This document shows, one piece after another, positions 11,790-22,984 of a DNA stretch of 64,000 bases. This DNA comes from Siphonodentalium dalli. Lineage: Eukaryota; Mollusca; Scaphopoda; Gadilida; Siphonodentaliidae. The translations under genes and the position numbers were made by a program. Below the pieces are notes generated by a model, which saw only the letters and a program-made list of their open reading frames with translations, searched no databases and had not been told where the DNA came from. The DNA is taken from the NCBI GenBank assembly GCA_032622095.1, contig CP136065.1, positions 22,126,134 to 22,190,133 of the forward strand, in the 5' to 3' direction. Each line of letters starts with the position of its first letter. Position 1 is the first letter of the stretch.

Positions 11790-12174
11790 AGGAATTTCAG
11801 ACTGTATAGTTGACAGTCTAGCTTTGATTTGAACTGTCAGTGAATTGACAACGTGTTTGGGAAGTTTGTTGCAATTGAACTACAACGCGTTGTGTGAAAA
11901 AGTACTTTCCTAACTTCTTATTAACGGTTTTCTTTTGTAGCTTGAGATTATGTCCTCTTGTATTAGAATATGTTGCTTTCTGGAAATGTTCATTTGTGTT
12001 ATTGTTATAATGATTACCGGTATGTAAGTATGTCTCTATTAAATCACTGAGCAGATGCCTGTACTTTACAGACATGTTTAAGATCAGTCGAACCAGACAA
12101 TCTCTGTATCCAAGGTGCTTAGCTGAGGTACCAGTCTGGTTTCGCGACGCTGCACTTTCTCTAAAGCGGGGCAA
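11790..12174 (-). pseudogene. Non-LTR retrotransposon RT C-terminal fragment
   Basis: On the minus strand, about 118 codons read as the conserved tail of CR1/Jockey-like LINE ORF2 proteins. There is a YRDCLVRLILNMSVKYRHL block, then LIETYLHTGNHY, then the hallmark TRGHNLKL..KYFFTQRVV motif. The catalytic reverse-transcriptase core and endonuclease are absent, so this is a 5'-truncated dead copy. Assignment rests on motif memory of the family, not on a search. It lies antisense inside an intron of the SEA/MAM gene. Confidence 0.65.
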
Positions 12175-12292
12175 TTATATTTCAAATGAGAGTCCCGTGC
12201 CGTGTTTCAGTATACAAGAATTTGTCTAACCATGATGTGTAAAGATCGAACATAATGACATGACATGTTAATCATCAAGAAATCTTTTTCAG

Positions 12293-12408
12293 TTGAAGTT
12301 GAGCTGCAGGTTGCAGGCAACCTTGCGCTTAACGGCGACTTTAACAAGCAACTCAATTATCCAAGCAGTTACCTGTATAAGAGATTGGAGTCAGGTTTCA
12401 AGAAATAT
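12293..12408 (+). CDS. SEA-domain exon, N-terminal half
   Basis: The acceptor atctttttcag and donor gtaagttc bracket 116 bp. The exon enters in phase 1 (two bases complete a codon) and leaves in phase 0. The encoded 39 residues (V-EVELQVAGNLALNGDFNK-QLNYPSSYLYKRLE-SGFKKY) match the N-terminal SEA pattern: a beta strand, then a small S-S-Y-L-Y-K-R-L-E helix as in 'sS..y..l...i'. It joins in frame to the exon at 18402. SEA domains occur in extracellular mucin-like and membrane-tethered proteins. Together with the next two exons it forms one SEA domain. Confidence is high because phase and fold order agree across three exons. Confidence 0.8.
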
Positions 12409-12789
12409 GTAAGTTCAATTCATATACAAATTCAAATTCATCTGCCAATTATGAGGGGGACCACCCCACCCCCAGTGGCATCCGGCATCCGGTCTAAAAT
12501 GGGGGTGGTATCTGGAATACTCCATAACAGAGGGTGGCATCCGGAATACTATTTATACCAATTTAACCCATTGTTTCCAAACGTTTAGAGCTAAAACAAC
12601 GCATTGGTAATATCAAATGTGCAATTAATTCTATATATATGACCATATATACTCAAAGAAAGAATGAGACGTGGGAGCGCTATGCAACTATCTCTTTACG
12701 TTGCTCCATTCCGTCTCCGTGTCACAGCATAAACACCTTCCATGGGGGAATTCTGGTACGGGTTTTAGCCTCTTCAATGATATTTTTTT

Positions 12790-13040
12790 TTTTAAATTCG
12801 CCACACCGAACGATGCGGCCCACTGAGTAACACCGTACTCATTGATGAGGAGGTTGTTACATGTATCTCCGATAATGAAATATTGGTTCCATTTGACAGA
12901 GACAAACAAAAACTCCGCTGTTCCGGGCGGCGTGATGAACTGAATTCCATCCGGAACGATTAGTCCATGAGATATTGGTCGACCTATGCACCCCCCACCA
13001 GGACTCAACTTCACCCCACTATTTTCTTTCTTAATGTCTC
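12790..13040 (-). CDS. Unrecognised protein-like segment on minus strand
   Basis: The minus strand is open for about 80 codons from a possible acceptor (gttaacag near 13056-13063). It reads QIRGDIKKENSG, then KLSPGGGCIGRPISHGLIVP, then DGIQFITPPGTAEFLFVSVK, then WNQYFIIGDTC. The composition is protein-like, with varied, hydrophobic-patterned residues, unlike the repeat-driven frames elsewhere. The frame then runs into an A-rich tract (Lys-rich reading at 12780-12790). I do not recognise the family. It could be an exon of a gene on the other strand or the remnant of a transposable-element protein. Confidence 0.3.
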
Positions 13041-14007
13041 CTCTAATTTGTTTCTGTTAACAAGAAAAAAAGTGGCCGCAGAGACTCCATCATGGCGGCC
13101 ATTTTTTGTATATATGCACCAGGTTTATCTTTGATCACCATTATGGTAAAGATGATATCACATGCTGTCTTGTTTCCGCTCGATTCGTTATGCTAATATA
13201 CAACCATTACAAATGAGCCAAAAATCAGACACCAGAATCCAATATGGCGGTCAAGATGGCCACCGAAATGTGAAAATATGCTATTTTTATGACATTTCAC
13301 CACCTTTCGTTTGTCTCTGTGGGAAAATATTGGCATCTTGGCGTAAATTTATACATTTATCGTATAGAAGAGTCATTGGCGAACACAAGGAGACCATAAT
13401 ATACATCCATTGTGCGATATGTTTGTCCGATATCACGTTTTCCCAAATACCGGTATAATAGGTCAAAGCCGAATCGACGCTAATAAAGCGATGTAATGTT
13501 TCGAATCAATGAATGTTATTGCTATCATAACAACACATATGCATATATATGTGCAGGAGATATTCGAGCTAGGATTCCTCTTATACATGAGTTGAGGAAT
13601 ATTCGCCCAAATCTAAGATGGCGGCCAAAATAGCCCCAGAAATAGAAAAATCGCCGAAAATAACTGATTTTAACATCAGTGAGCGTTATTGTCATGACAA
13701 CTCCATACCTGCTTACTATTGTGAGTTGGGAACACTTAGGCGAAGAACTGTCATTGTACCATATCCAAATAATAAAAGTCTCCCAAATCCAAAATGACGC
13801 CCACAACATCAGTGCTCTGTTTCCGTAGAATGAAAATCTAGGAAATGATCTAGCTCCCAATACAAAAGTTTATACATGTATGCATGCTCGAATTTATGAG
13901 TTTTAGAGAAGATTGATCTATCGTGATTACCTAATGTATATCAAGCTGGACGAATGAATTAAAGCAAGTTCATAATCATTTACTAAAGCATTTCTGTGCC
14001 ATACATA
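13041..14007. other. Non-coding, dispersed atggcggcc-type repeat
   Basis: Scattered caatatggcggtcaagatgg, aagatggcggcc and ccaaaatgacgccc words suggest decayed copies of an interspersed repeat; the sequence near 62690-62860 is similar in style. Open frames here (13162-13458 plus, 13525-13860 minus) show no domain. Confidence 0.4.
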
Positions 14008-14015
14008 GAGACAAA

Positions 14016-14421
14016 CAGGCCTGACTTTAGTGTGTCTGACATATGCAGAATGAGGTCCCCAATGGGAGAATTTAGTGATACTCTCCCACACAGTGTGCTA
14101 GCATCACCAAGTTCACCTTTGGGGACCTCATTCTGCTTAGGCCTCAACTGCTATGGGAGACCAAGGATTAATTTGAAGTACGCCAGTTGATTAAGCTGGT
14201 GATGTTCACCCATTAGTTACCTCGATTATGCATTTTATCTTCTTCAAATTAAGGGATATAGAAACTGAACAGAACGGAAATAGTAACTAAAACAATGTAA
14301 TTTGAAACTATAGGTACTTCCCAGAAGATGAGTACTAAGCAGAATGAGGTTCCCATGCGGGATGCCATCACTAAATTCACTCTCCTCATTCTGCAAATGC
14401 CAGACACTAAATTCAGGCTTG
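14016..14421. mobile_element. hAT-like MITE, full copy with 8-bp TSD
   Basis: The TIRs are caggcctgactttagtgtgt (left) and the complement of actaaattcaggcttg (right). Subterminal hairpins are built from gcagaatgaggtcccc, gaatttagtgat and their complements. The 8-bp direct repeat gagacaaa flanks it exactly (14008-14015 and 14422-14429). The same family occurs whole at 60186-60620, truncated at about 20960-21120, and as split halves in the tandem units at 28.0-33.5 kb. It is non-coding. The 8-bp target duplication suggests mobilisation by a hAT-type transposase (inference). Confidence 0.85.
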
Positions 14422-14690
14422 GAGACAAATCAACTTTATAAGGCAAGTATCCGAACCATGAAATAGAAGCGTGGCCATAAAGTTAATTGTGCATTCAGAT
14501 CTGACATATACATCATGTTATTTTGTGTCATCACTGAAAAGAGACAGGTAGTCAGGGACATGATTGGAGGGTCTCCAAGTGGTGGTGTTTGGAAAATTTC
14601 CAACTGATGGCAATTTGAATGAAAATATTTCACCTCCATAAAATAGGAAAATATTTGACTAATATCCCACCTAATTGCAACCTATTTTTT

Positions 14691-15352
14691 AGTCGAGTTT
14701 ATAAAAAACTCGACTTATGGTTTGACAAGGGACGGTTGGCGGGCGAGCAGCGACCATGCAGGCGGACCTAAAGAATGCCTTATATGTTATATATGTTTTA
14801 CATTTGTGAACGGATTCAAACAAAATTTGATATGTGAGTTGCTCCCAATGACTATTTACTGCCTGTAGAAAATGGGTTGCGTCCGAACTTTTTGACAAGA
14901 GTTATCCATCTTTGATTACTTTTTGGCATTTTTTTTCACCGTTAGCGCGATAACTCAATCAAATATTCAAACCGTATTTGATATATGAGTCACTTGCAAC
15001 AATATCTTGGACGAGTTCGAAAACCAGGTTTGTCCGAATTTTTTCCCCGGAGTTATGGGCCTTAGTTTGTCTATTTTTAGCATTTTGTTCACCCCTAGCA
15101 CGATCGATAACTCAATTAAATATTAACTGATTCAAACCATATTTGGTATATAAGTCTCTTGCATGCAACAATATCTCGGACGAGTTCGAAAGCCAGGTTT
15201 GTCCGATTTTTTCCCCGGAGTTATGTGCCTTAGTTTGTCTATTTTTAGCGACTTTTTGGGCCTTGTGTGGGACTTATGGCCAAGTTATTGGCAGAAGTTT
15301 TTTTCGACTCCCAATAAACTCGACATAGCATCTTATATAGATGCGTACCCCT
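14691..15352 (+). repeat. Interspersed repeat F (agtcgagtttataaaaaact family), copy 1
   Basis: It begins with a small hairpin (agtcgagtttataaaaaact, then cgact), then a G/C-rich stretch (gggacggttggcgggcg). After that come about 1.5-2 copies of a subunit of roughly 180 bp, marked by gataactcaatcaaatatt, gtccgaattttttccccgga and gttatgggccttagtttgtc. It ends near aataaactcgacatagcat. Other copies or parts lie at 29126, 30499, 30752, 31780, 33490-34035, 34470-34880, 51547-51675 and 52830-53070. It is non-coding. Confidence 0.75.
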
Positions 15353-16500
15353 TGTTGGTCTGTAATTTTATTTCATGTCATGAATGAAAATTATAACTGT
15401 TTTGGCCAAAGTTCAGCTCCCCCAAACCCCACCTGTCTGTTAATGAAATCGGGAATAACATAATGTGGTTATGGTTCACATAGTAGGTGTCAGTTGCGAC
15501 CAGAAGAGATTGAAATACATTCTGCTAAATGTCAGTTCCCAGTTATTTGAATGAAGTTGTATCCTATATTGTTCCTTACTCTGATTTGAAATATGAAATG
15601 AAACTTAGTATAACATATCTATCGGCTTGGAAATATACATGTGCATGAATCATTAGCTTCAGATCCTTCTAGTAATCCTTCTCAATATTGCACTGGGGGG
15701 GGGAGACCTTTGGAAGGATTGGAAGTTTATGGCCACCGGTGGTATATTGTAAGTTTCAGACAACAGTGGTTTGATCGAATTGAGAGATGTGCAATTGTCA
15801 TATCGTATGCTGTTATGATCCTTGAGCAAGGTCGCTCATACAGTGACTGCTTCGCGCCACTCATTTGTTAAAGGAGTACTCGGTTCACCATATAATGCGG
15901 TAAATTCACCATATAATGCGGTAAATAAATTGATCAGTTATTTTTTATTATTAATAAGGTATTCGTAAATTACATTTAATATCTAGGGGTTATCCAGTTT
16001 CTTTTCATTACATATATTCATATCGTTATCAGAGACGTACGTGTACAGAATATTTTATACTCACATGAAATTCACAGAGCTAAGTGCAATTTCACCGATG
16101 TGGTAACCGGTATCGGTTGTTTCTTTCGGTCAGGCCCTAGCAGAATTTGGACTTTGTGCTATGATATGTTATATAGTGTAAGCTATCAACAGATCTAAAA
16201 GAATTAGTTTCTTAATTTTTTATCGAAAATGTGATTTTATGGCTGAAAATCATTTTCCCGTTCTAAATTCCCATAGGAATTTTTTCATAATTGGAAAAGT
16301 GGCCCAAAAGTCAATCTAACTGTTTGTTAAGCAACTTTCCGTTAATGGGTTGATAGCAGGTGTGAATATATGCATATCTATCGAAATTATATTTTTGAAA
16401 TTTTGCGAAAAAGTTATTTTATAAATGAAAATTAGTTTTCCCAGTCAGAAATTTCCCATACCCTGAAAATGGCTCAATAGTTAATTTATTAAAGTGAAAT
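15353..16500. other. Intronic sequence, no gene seen
   Basis: There is a short direct duplication of caccatataatgcggtaaat-like sequence at about 15888-15926 and otherwise unremarkable AT-rich sequence. The open frame at 15641-15871 has no supporting features. Confidence 0.4.
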
Positions 16501-16509
16501 CCAACTAAC

Positions 16510-16660
16510 TGTTTGCCAATGAGCAAATATCTCACTGAGAGCTTTCCAATGAATGGAAACAAGCCATATTTCCAACTAAATCCTGAAAAGTTACCCATAA
16601 TTCTGCTGTGGTTAAGGAGTCATTTACTTAGGGCATTACTGTTGTTCCAATAGGAATGAT
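16510..16660. repeat. Palindromic MITE family C, fragment
   Basis: It contains caagccatatttccaactaa, atcctgaaaagttacccata and attctgctgtggttaaggag followed by a short gggcattactg end. These words form one arm of the hairpin family seen complete at 18651-18805, 23822-24170 and 56470-56785. Confidence 0.7.
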
Positions 16661-18401
16661 ACCTGAAAATTCCACATAAAGGACATTTAATATGTGATTT
16701 GGAACAGCAAACATTACATTAACATTACACTCGGATTTGGAATTCTAAAATCTAAGGAGTGGCCATCCATGGAGTCTCTCACAGGCTATAATTTGAAGCA
16801 TGGGTTGGTCATGATGTTACAATCTCCAGGTTGCTTACCATCTATACTTGTATGTATGTTAGTATTATTAAAGTAATGGTATCAGTGATGGTATATGTAT
16901 TTATCGGCATATTGTGATAGGAATTTCCAACAAATTCTAAGCGGCCATTTTCATTAAAAATTACATGAACAATAATGCATGTGCGTTCTGTACTTTTTGT
17001 ACTTCCGATTTGACGTCACATATCGTGGAATCAAGGATAAACAGTGAAACATCCGAACATCCGAACAAAGATCTGGACAGACCAAAAACATTATTTGCGT
17101 CCATTGTGCTCCCACCAATAAAAGTCTGTATTCTGACATGAATTAACAACCTTTTGATGACCGGAGCTGCGCTGGTGCAGCATTAAAGATCCTCTGCCAG
17201 TAAATTCTCTTATATATGCGAGGCTCCCAATTCTCTTATATATGCAAGCTATGCTTCCTATGGGATATTCACATATAGAAGCGAATTCATTGGGTAAGGT
17301 TTTCGCAAAATTTCAGGAAGCTTCAGTTATGGAAGGGTTAGGACTAACAAATACTACCTTCATACTACCGCCATTTTCGCCGGACGGTCATCCCCCCTAA
17401 ACTTTGCAAAATAAATTGTTTTTTTAAGTTACCAATTTACAGCCTGAAACTTCCCAATCTCGTTCTCCCAACTTGACCTTATTCTATTTTCTATTAGTTT
17501 AAGTTGCTGATTTTAATTCATTGAGTCATTAGTAATTAACTTGCAAAATCGGGCTCACAAATCATACCAAACCGGGGTTAGTGGGCTAACAAACATCCAA
17601 AACACGCAATTCCTCAAAAACAGGAAAATTAAACAAAGTTTGTTAGACTCATGGGTATGGGATATGTTTATCAACACAATTTAATATGTTTATGGGTGTT
17701 GATTAATAGAAATTAAATGATTGGATGCATATGACAACTGATTGTTTCATAGAAATTCTCAACAATCTGTAGTTAAATATTCTGATAGTTAGCAATTAAA
17801 GCATGTAACCCCAGTATGATAATTGGATGAAACATTGCTCATTTGTGGGAAGGTGGAATATTTTTCGCATACAGGGAACTCATGCTTTTATGGAATAACT
17901 ACTTAATTCTTCATACTAACTTTAGTATACCAAGAATCAATGATGTATAATAGTCCTGACTATAATTTGTATATAATAATTTCTACCACTAGAGTAAAGT
18001 CTATATCAGATTGATAGAGTTATATATTGACATAGTAGCAGCTGGTACATACAAGTCATGTTTCAGATTTATAGAGGTACTGACATAGAGTACTAAGACT
18101 AAGTATGAGCTGGTTTATACACTTTGTCAGGCATGTCTAACCAAATAGATTAATAATAACTGTGTTGTCTATCGTCCACCTATTAAACTGACGTCATGAT
18201 ATGGCCGATCAAATGAAAATCATTGATAAACCAACCTTTCTCAAGCATAATTTATTTACACTTAAAAATAATTACAATACATATATATGGAGTCTACATG
18301 TATGTGAATTACAGTTGAATGCAATTTGAACTGCTTGTGTCATATTGTGCATTATATAATAATGATGACAATGTCATTGAAAATGTTTATTCATATTTCA
18401 G
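16661..18401. other. Intronic sequence, no gene seen
   Basis: AT-rich intron between the exons at 12408 and 18402. A short internal duplication (aattctcttatatatgc, about 17204-17247) is the only structure noted. The overlapping open frames near 16954-17149 have no domain. Confidence 0.4.
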
Positions 18402-18469
18402 ATGGATGCAAAATTTAAAAATAGTTCTTTTGCTGACACATATGATAGAACAGTGGTGAATGGGTTCTC
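18402..18469 (+). CDS. SEA-domain exon, central part
   Basis: The acceptor ttcatatttcag and donor gtaagttac bracket 68 bp that enter in phase 0 and leave in phase 2. The 22 complete codons read MDAKFKNSSFADTYDRTVVN, then GF, with two bases of a Ser codon left over. This is the middle of a SEA domain, where a helix (f..s.f) leads to the 'v..f..GS' strand. Phases match 12293-12408 upstream (phase 0) and 22187-22446 downstream (phase 2). The ATG at its first codon is internal, not a start. Confidence 0.8.
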
Positions 18470-18650
18470 GTAAGTTACAGCTCATATAAGTCTTTATCTA
18501 AGAAATGATTGTAATTATACTCCCCCCTCCCCCCTCAACAAAGTTGTGAGGGGTATAATGGGTATATAAGCTTGTTTCGTCCCCCTTGTCCATAAATTTT
18601 CTCAATTATTTAAAAATAATTTTCCATGAAACTTGGCACAGAACCTACAG

Positions 18651-18805
18651 TAATGCCCTAATTAAGCGACTCCATAACCACAGCAGAATTATGGGTAATT
18701 TTTCAGGATTTAGTCGGAAATATGGCTTGTTGCCATTCAACAAGCCATATTTCCGACTAAATCCTGACAAATTACCCATAATTCTGCTGTGGTTATGGAG
18801 TTACT
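18651..18805. mobile_element. Palindromic MITE family C, complete hairpin
   Basis: Arms of about 64 bp (18669-18732 and 18739-18801) are nearly exact reverse complements: actccataaccacagcagaa, then ttatgggtaatttttcagga and onward to caacaagccatatttccg. The loop is a few bases (ccattc). The outer sequence carries taatgcccta on the left. The element is inserted just downstream of the SEA exon, inside the intron. Older diverged relatives occur several times in this window. Confidence 0.8.
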
Positions 18806-18814
18806 ACATACACC

Positions 18815-19474
18815 TGTGAGTATGAGGTATGTTATTACCCTTTTTGACTAAGACTTGTTTTTATACAGGGTTTACCATTGTCCAAGCTTTTATTCCTTCA
18901 TTTTTTGGTAAATGTTTTTAAAACTTGGCAGGTATTTTTGTACCATGGGAACCTGTGCACCTGTGATTATGAGGTCGATCTGACTTTTTTTTGTTGAGTA
19001 ATATCCCCCTTTTTCAACTTGTTTCAATTTTCATATAACTTAAAGTTTACTGACATCTAAAGTGTTTAGGGGGTATCCTTAGTCCCATTGGGACAGTCAC
19101 ACCTCTATTTGAGCATGTGTTATTGAAGAGTATAGCACTGAGTCTGTTGGGCACATGATGTGAACCGCTAACCAATATCCTCACATATCTATATATCAGA
19201 TTTATGGAGGAACGGACTCCGTATGAGTGTTCATTGCTTCAAATGTGCTTGCTTCAGTGTACAATTTCTTATTTATTATCAAAATGGCCATGTATCAATT
19301 GGAATGGCACATCGAGATATCAGTTGATTCAATCAAGCTTGAAAATTGGTCTCAATTTTTGCGCATGTCAGGGCTTGTACCCACTCCAGCCTTGTCTAAA
19401 AGGGAAGCCCTCTCAGTGAGCAATTGGAAGCGTATCATTCTGAACATAGGTTAGTGTAATCGGTTCATTCACCA
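18815..19474. other. Intronic sequence with acttggca-type dispersed repeat
   Basis: Sequence around 18910-18990 (aaaacttggcaggtattttt, gtaccatgggaacctgtgca) recurs at about 24000-24070 and 57545-57610, so it is a dispersed repeat. Overlapping short open frames at 19204-19454 have no domain. Confidence 0.45.
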
Positions 19475-20881
19475 TCTATCCCTCATGTCTCCATTGTCTT
19501 TCAGTTGTTATTGTTTTATCTATCCCTCATGTCTCCATTGTCCTTCAGCTGTTATTGTTTTATCTATCCCTCATGTCTCCATTGTCCTTCAGCTGTTATT
19601 GTTTTATCTATCCCTCATGTCTCCATTGTCCTTCAGCTGTTATTGTTTTATCTATCCCTCATGTCTCCATTGTCCTTCAGCTGTTATTGTTTTATCTATC
19701 CCTCATGTCTCCATTGTCCTTCAGCTGTTATTGTTTTATCTATCCCTCATGTCTCCATTGTCTTTCAGTTGTTATTGTTTTATCTATCCCTCATGTCTCC
19801 ATTGTCTTTCAGCTGTTATTGTTTTATCTATCCCTCATGTCTCCATTGTCCTTCAGCTGTTATTGTTGTATCTATCCCTCATGTCTCCATTGTCCTTCAG
19901 CTGTTATTGTTTTATCTATCCCTCATGTCTCCATTGTCCTTCAGCTGTTATTGTTTTATCTATCCCTCATGTCTCCATTGTCCTTCAGCTGTTATTGTTT
20001 TATATATCCATCATGTCTCCATTGTCCTTCAGCTGTTATTGTTTTATAAATCCCTCATGTCTCCATTGTCCTTCAGCTGTTATTGTTTTATCTATCCCTC
20101 ATGTCTCCATTGTCATTCAGCTGTTATTGTTTTATCTATCCCTCATGCCTCCATTGTCCTTCAGCTGTTATTGTTTTATCTATCCCTCATGTCTCCATTG
20201 TCCTTCAGCTGTTATTGTTTTATCTGTCCCTCATGTCTCCGTTGTCCTTCAGCTGTTATTGTTTTATAAATCACTCATGTCTCCATTGTCCTTCAGTTGT
20301 TATTGTTTTATCTATCCATCATGTCTCCATTGTCCTTCAGCTGTTATTGTTTTATCTATCCCTCATGTCTCCGTTGTCCTTCAGCTGTTATTGTTTTATC
20401 TATCCCTCATGTCTCCGTTGTCCTTCAGCTGTTATTGTTTTATCTATCCCTCATGTCTCCGTTGTCCTTCAGCTGTTATTGTTTTATAAATCCCTCATGT
20501 CTCCATTGTCCTTCAGCTGTTATTGTGTTATCTATCCCTCATGTCTCCATTGTTCTTCAGCTGTTATTGTTTTATCTATCCCTCATGTCTCCGTTGTCCT
20601 TCAGCTGTTATTGTTTTATCTATCCCTCATGTCTCCGTTGTCCTTCAGCTGTTATTGTTTTATCTATCCCTCATGTCTCCGTTGTCCTTCAGCTGTTATT
20701 GTTTTATCTATCCCTCATGTCTCCGTTGTCATTCAGCTGTTATTGTTTTATCTATCCCTCATGTCTCCGTTGTCCTTCAGCTGTTATTGTTTTATCTATC
20801 CCTCATGTCTCCATTGTCCTTCAGCTGTTATCGTTTTATCTATCTCTCATGTCTCCGTTGTCCTTAGCTGTTATTGTTTTA
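19475..20881 (+). repeat. 44-bp minisatellite, 32 copies
   Basis: The unit is tctatccctcatgtctccat followed by tgtccttcagctgttattgt and ttta. It is repeated 32 times over 1407 bp (32 x 44 minus one base deleted in the last unit). It contains no stop codon in any plus-strand frame, which creates open frames of up to 334 codons with a 44-residue period; these are not genes. Each unit ends a pyrimidine tract with ttcag, resembling a splice acceptor. A variant unit with ataaatc in place of atctatc occurs at about 20045, 20265 and 20485, exactly 220 bp (five units) apart. A ccgttg variant dominates the right half. Confidence 0.97.
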
Positions 20882-20959
20882 TAAATCTGTCTATCTTTCT
20901 CTACTTACACCTTGTCACCTGTTCCCTAAAATACACCATTCCTATCTTATTTAATGCTT

Positions 20960-21120
20960 CCACAGCCCAGGCCTGATAACAAGGTGCCTATCAATTGCAG
21001 AATGACGTCCCCAGAGGGTGACATATAGTGATGATCTGGGGACCTCATTCTGCTTAGGCCTCATCTTCTCTGGAAAGTTTCTGTATTATCAAATTTCTAT
21101 AGAAACTGCTTCTCATAGAT
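20960..21120. mobile_element. hAT-like MITE, truncated copy
   Basis: It carries caggcctgataacaaggtgc, gcagaatgacgtccccagag and ggggacctcattctgcttag, followed by a decayed middle. It matches the first hairpin of the MITE at 14016-14421, but the right TIR is lost. Confidence 0.7.
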
Positions 21121-21194
21121 TCTATTTTTTTTTAGTTTAGTTTCTCTATATCCCCAAATTGGCAGACGACACATTGCACAATCAAGGTTCCGAA

Positions 21195-21600
21195 TGGAAC
21201 TCCTTTCAAGAGTTATCTCTCTTCGTTTATCTGCAAATGTTGGATTTCATACTCCTGTTCATATATCTCAACCATGGGTTATCAGATCTTGATAAGATTT
21301 GGTATAGAGTTTTGGCATCAGGAGGGCTATCAAAAGAGGGTTTATTGACATTGTTCACATTTTTCTATCAAGAGTTATCCCTTTTTGTTTATCTGCAAAT
21401 GTTGGTTTTCCTTCATCCACTCATATCAACCATCATTACCATGGGTTATCGGATTTTGATGACATTTGATATGGAAGTTTGTCATCAGAAGGGCTTTATA
21501 AAGATGGTTCAGCTTTGTTGTTTGCATTTTTCGGTCAACTTCAAGAGTTATCCTTGTTTGTTCATTTGAAAATGTTGATTTTTTTGTCCGTCCCCTCATA
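21195..21600 (+). repeat. Degenerate tandem repeat, about 165 bp x 2.5
   Basis: caagagttatctctcttcgt (21208) recurs as caagagttatccctttttgt (21369) and caagagttatccttgtttgt (21541), each followed by a tgcaaatgttg-type block, with spacings of about 161 and 172 bp. This old tandem repeat accounts for the overlapping open frames here, which are not supported as genes. Confidence 0.7.
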
Positions 21601-21609
21601 TATCTTTTT

Positions 21610-22186
21610 AAATTTGGTTTCCGTCCTATATTTCAATTGGCACCACAGGGGTATCCCAGCATCCGAGATGAAACTTCATTCTTATCACTGCCATTGGGTT
21701 CTAATCCATGTGTCTCCCTCCCACTCAGTCATTCCATGGGAACATCCACTGATTGCGCGATGTTTCTTGCCTAAATATGTGACATCTACAAACCAGAAAG
21801 TGTGAAGTGATAACCTCGCTATCTTCTGTAGAGCATGTTTATATTCTTTTTGAAACGTTTCTAATATTCCAATGTATTTCGTGGTCAAATAAATATTGTT
21901 CAACACTTTCTTTACTAAATATATTCATTGATGAGTAGCCCTTAGGGCATGTTCAGATAATAAGTTCAACAAAGCTGTTTTGTTGAACTTATCCAAACAT
22001 TTCCTATTGATCAATAAGAATCCTTACATAATGTGTTGTCTGCTAATATTTCCTGAACATCCTTCCTGATGAATAATAGACCATTCTAACTTATACATTT
22101 ATAACTGTTGTGAGAATCCATTTAGAAAAGAAAGGGTTATGACATTCTAAAGCTAAACAATTTTCCTTGCTTTTATTTCTTTTCAG
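21610..22186. other. Intronic sequence upstream of SEA exon
   Basis: No repeat family or gene is recognised. The last 30 bases before 22187 form a good pyrimidine-rich acceptor (ttttatttcttttcag). Confidence 0.45.
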
Positions 22187-22446
22187 ATCTGGGAGCATTG
22201 TAACTAGATATTACATTGTGTTCATTGAGAAATTTGAAACCACGGAGCCAGATACTATCCAAGACTCAACTAATGAGGAGGAGATAAAGCAACATCAGCA
22301 GTCTTCTAAGAGTGGTATCAACATGGGAGTTGTTGTCTCCGTGATCAAGGCTACAGCTGGGCCGCAGACCCTGCCAGGGACTACTGTCACTGTGAATGTT
22401 AACGTACAAGTTTCTGTTGTTCCCAAAGCACTGAAAGTAATTCGTG
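22187..22446 (+). CDS. SEA-domain exon, C-terminal half and linker
   Basis: The acceptor cttttcag and donor gtaagtaac bracket 260 bp. It enters in phase 2 and leaves in phase 1. The first codons give S-GSIVTRYYIVFIEKF, the SEA strand containing G-S-I-V; in many SEA domains the Gly-Ser bond of GSVVV is cut by autoproteolysis. An acidic/Gln-rich stretch follows (TEPDTIQDSTNEEEIKQHQQ), then SGINMGVVVSVIKATAG and a strand-like TTVTVNVNVQVSVVPKALKV. The exit phase matches the Thr-rich exons (28519, 31015, 32743). Whether cleavage occurs cannot be told from sequence. Confidence 0.8.
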
Positions 22447-22984
22447 GTAAGTAACGTGCAGTAAACAAATTTTAGACACATAAGATGATTGTTTCCCGTA
22501 GGCCATTTTTTGGGCCCACCCACCCGCGACCTTACTATTTTCTGTTTTAGCTAGTTTTTTTCTGACTATTTTTCAATGCCCACTCTCAAAAAAATGCAAA
22601 ATAATCCATTACAGTTGGTGTACATGTATATGATTGGCTTAGTTTGACATGGTAGTGATTGCTTATGTAATGTGTCCATGCTTTTTATGTTCGGAGTGAC
22701 CTAGACTGACATATACCGGGTATTTAGTAATTTTACAACAAGAAACAATCTGTACGGACTGTCTGAAGGCAGTATTGATGTTAGAATTATATCATCTATA
22801 AGTTTTAAGGCCAAAAATAGATGAAAACTATTTTATGAACTGTCAAAAAAAATAGCTTTTGCCTCCTCTTGACCACCCACTCACCCCCTCATACAGTAAT
22901 ACCCTAAGTAATCGACCCCTTACTGTATTACTTATGTATTACTTATTGCATTACTGTAAGTGCCTGGAAAAAATTGGTTTACAC
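22447..22984. other. Intronic sequence with family C debris
   Basis: There is no gene. Near 22895-22960 there are cagtaataccctaagtaatc and inverted-like attactgtaag words related to the ends of MITE family C. Confidence 0.4.

Noticed and set aside
19485-20976. Open frames up to 334 codons (repeating SPLSFSCYCFIYPSCLHC pattern)
   Set aside because: The 44-bp unit lacks stops in all three frames, so all three are open and encode the same 44-residue cycle. There is no start context, domain or conservation of one frame.
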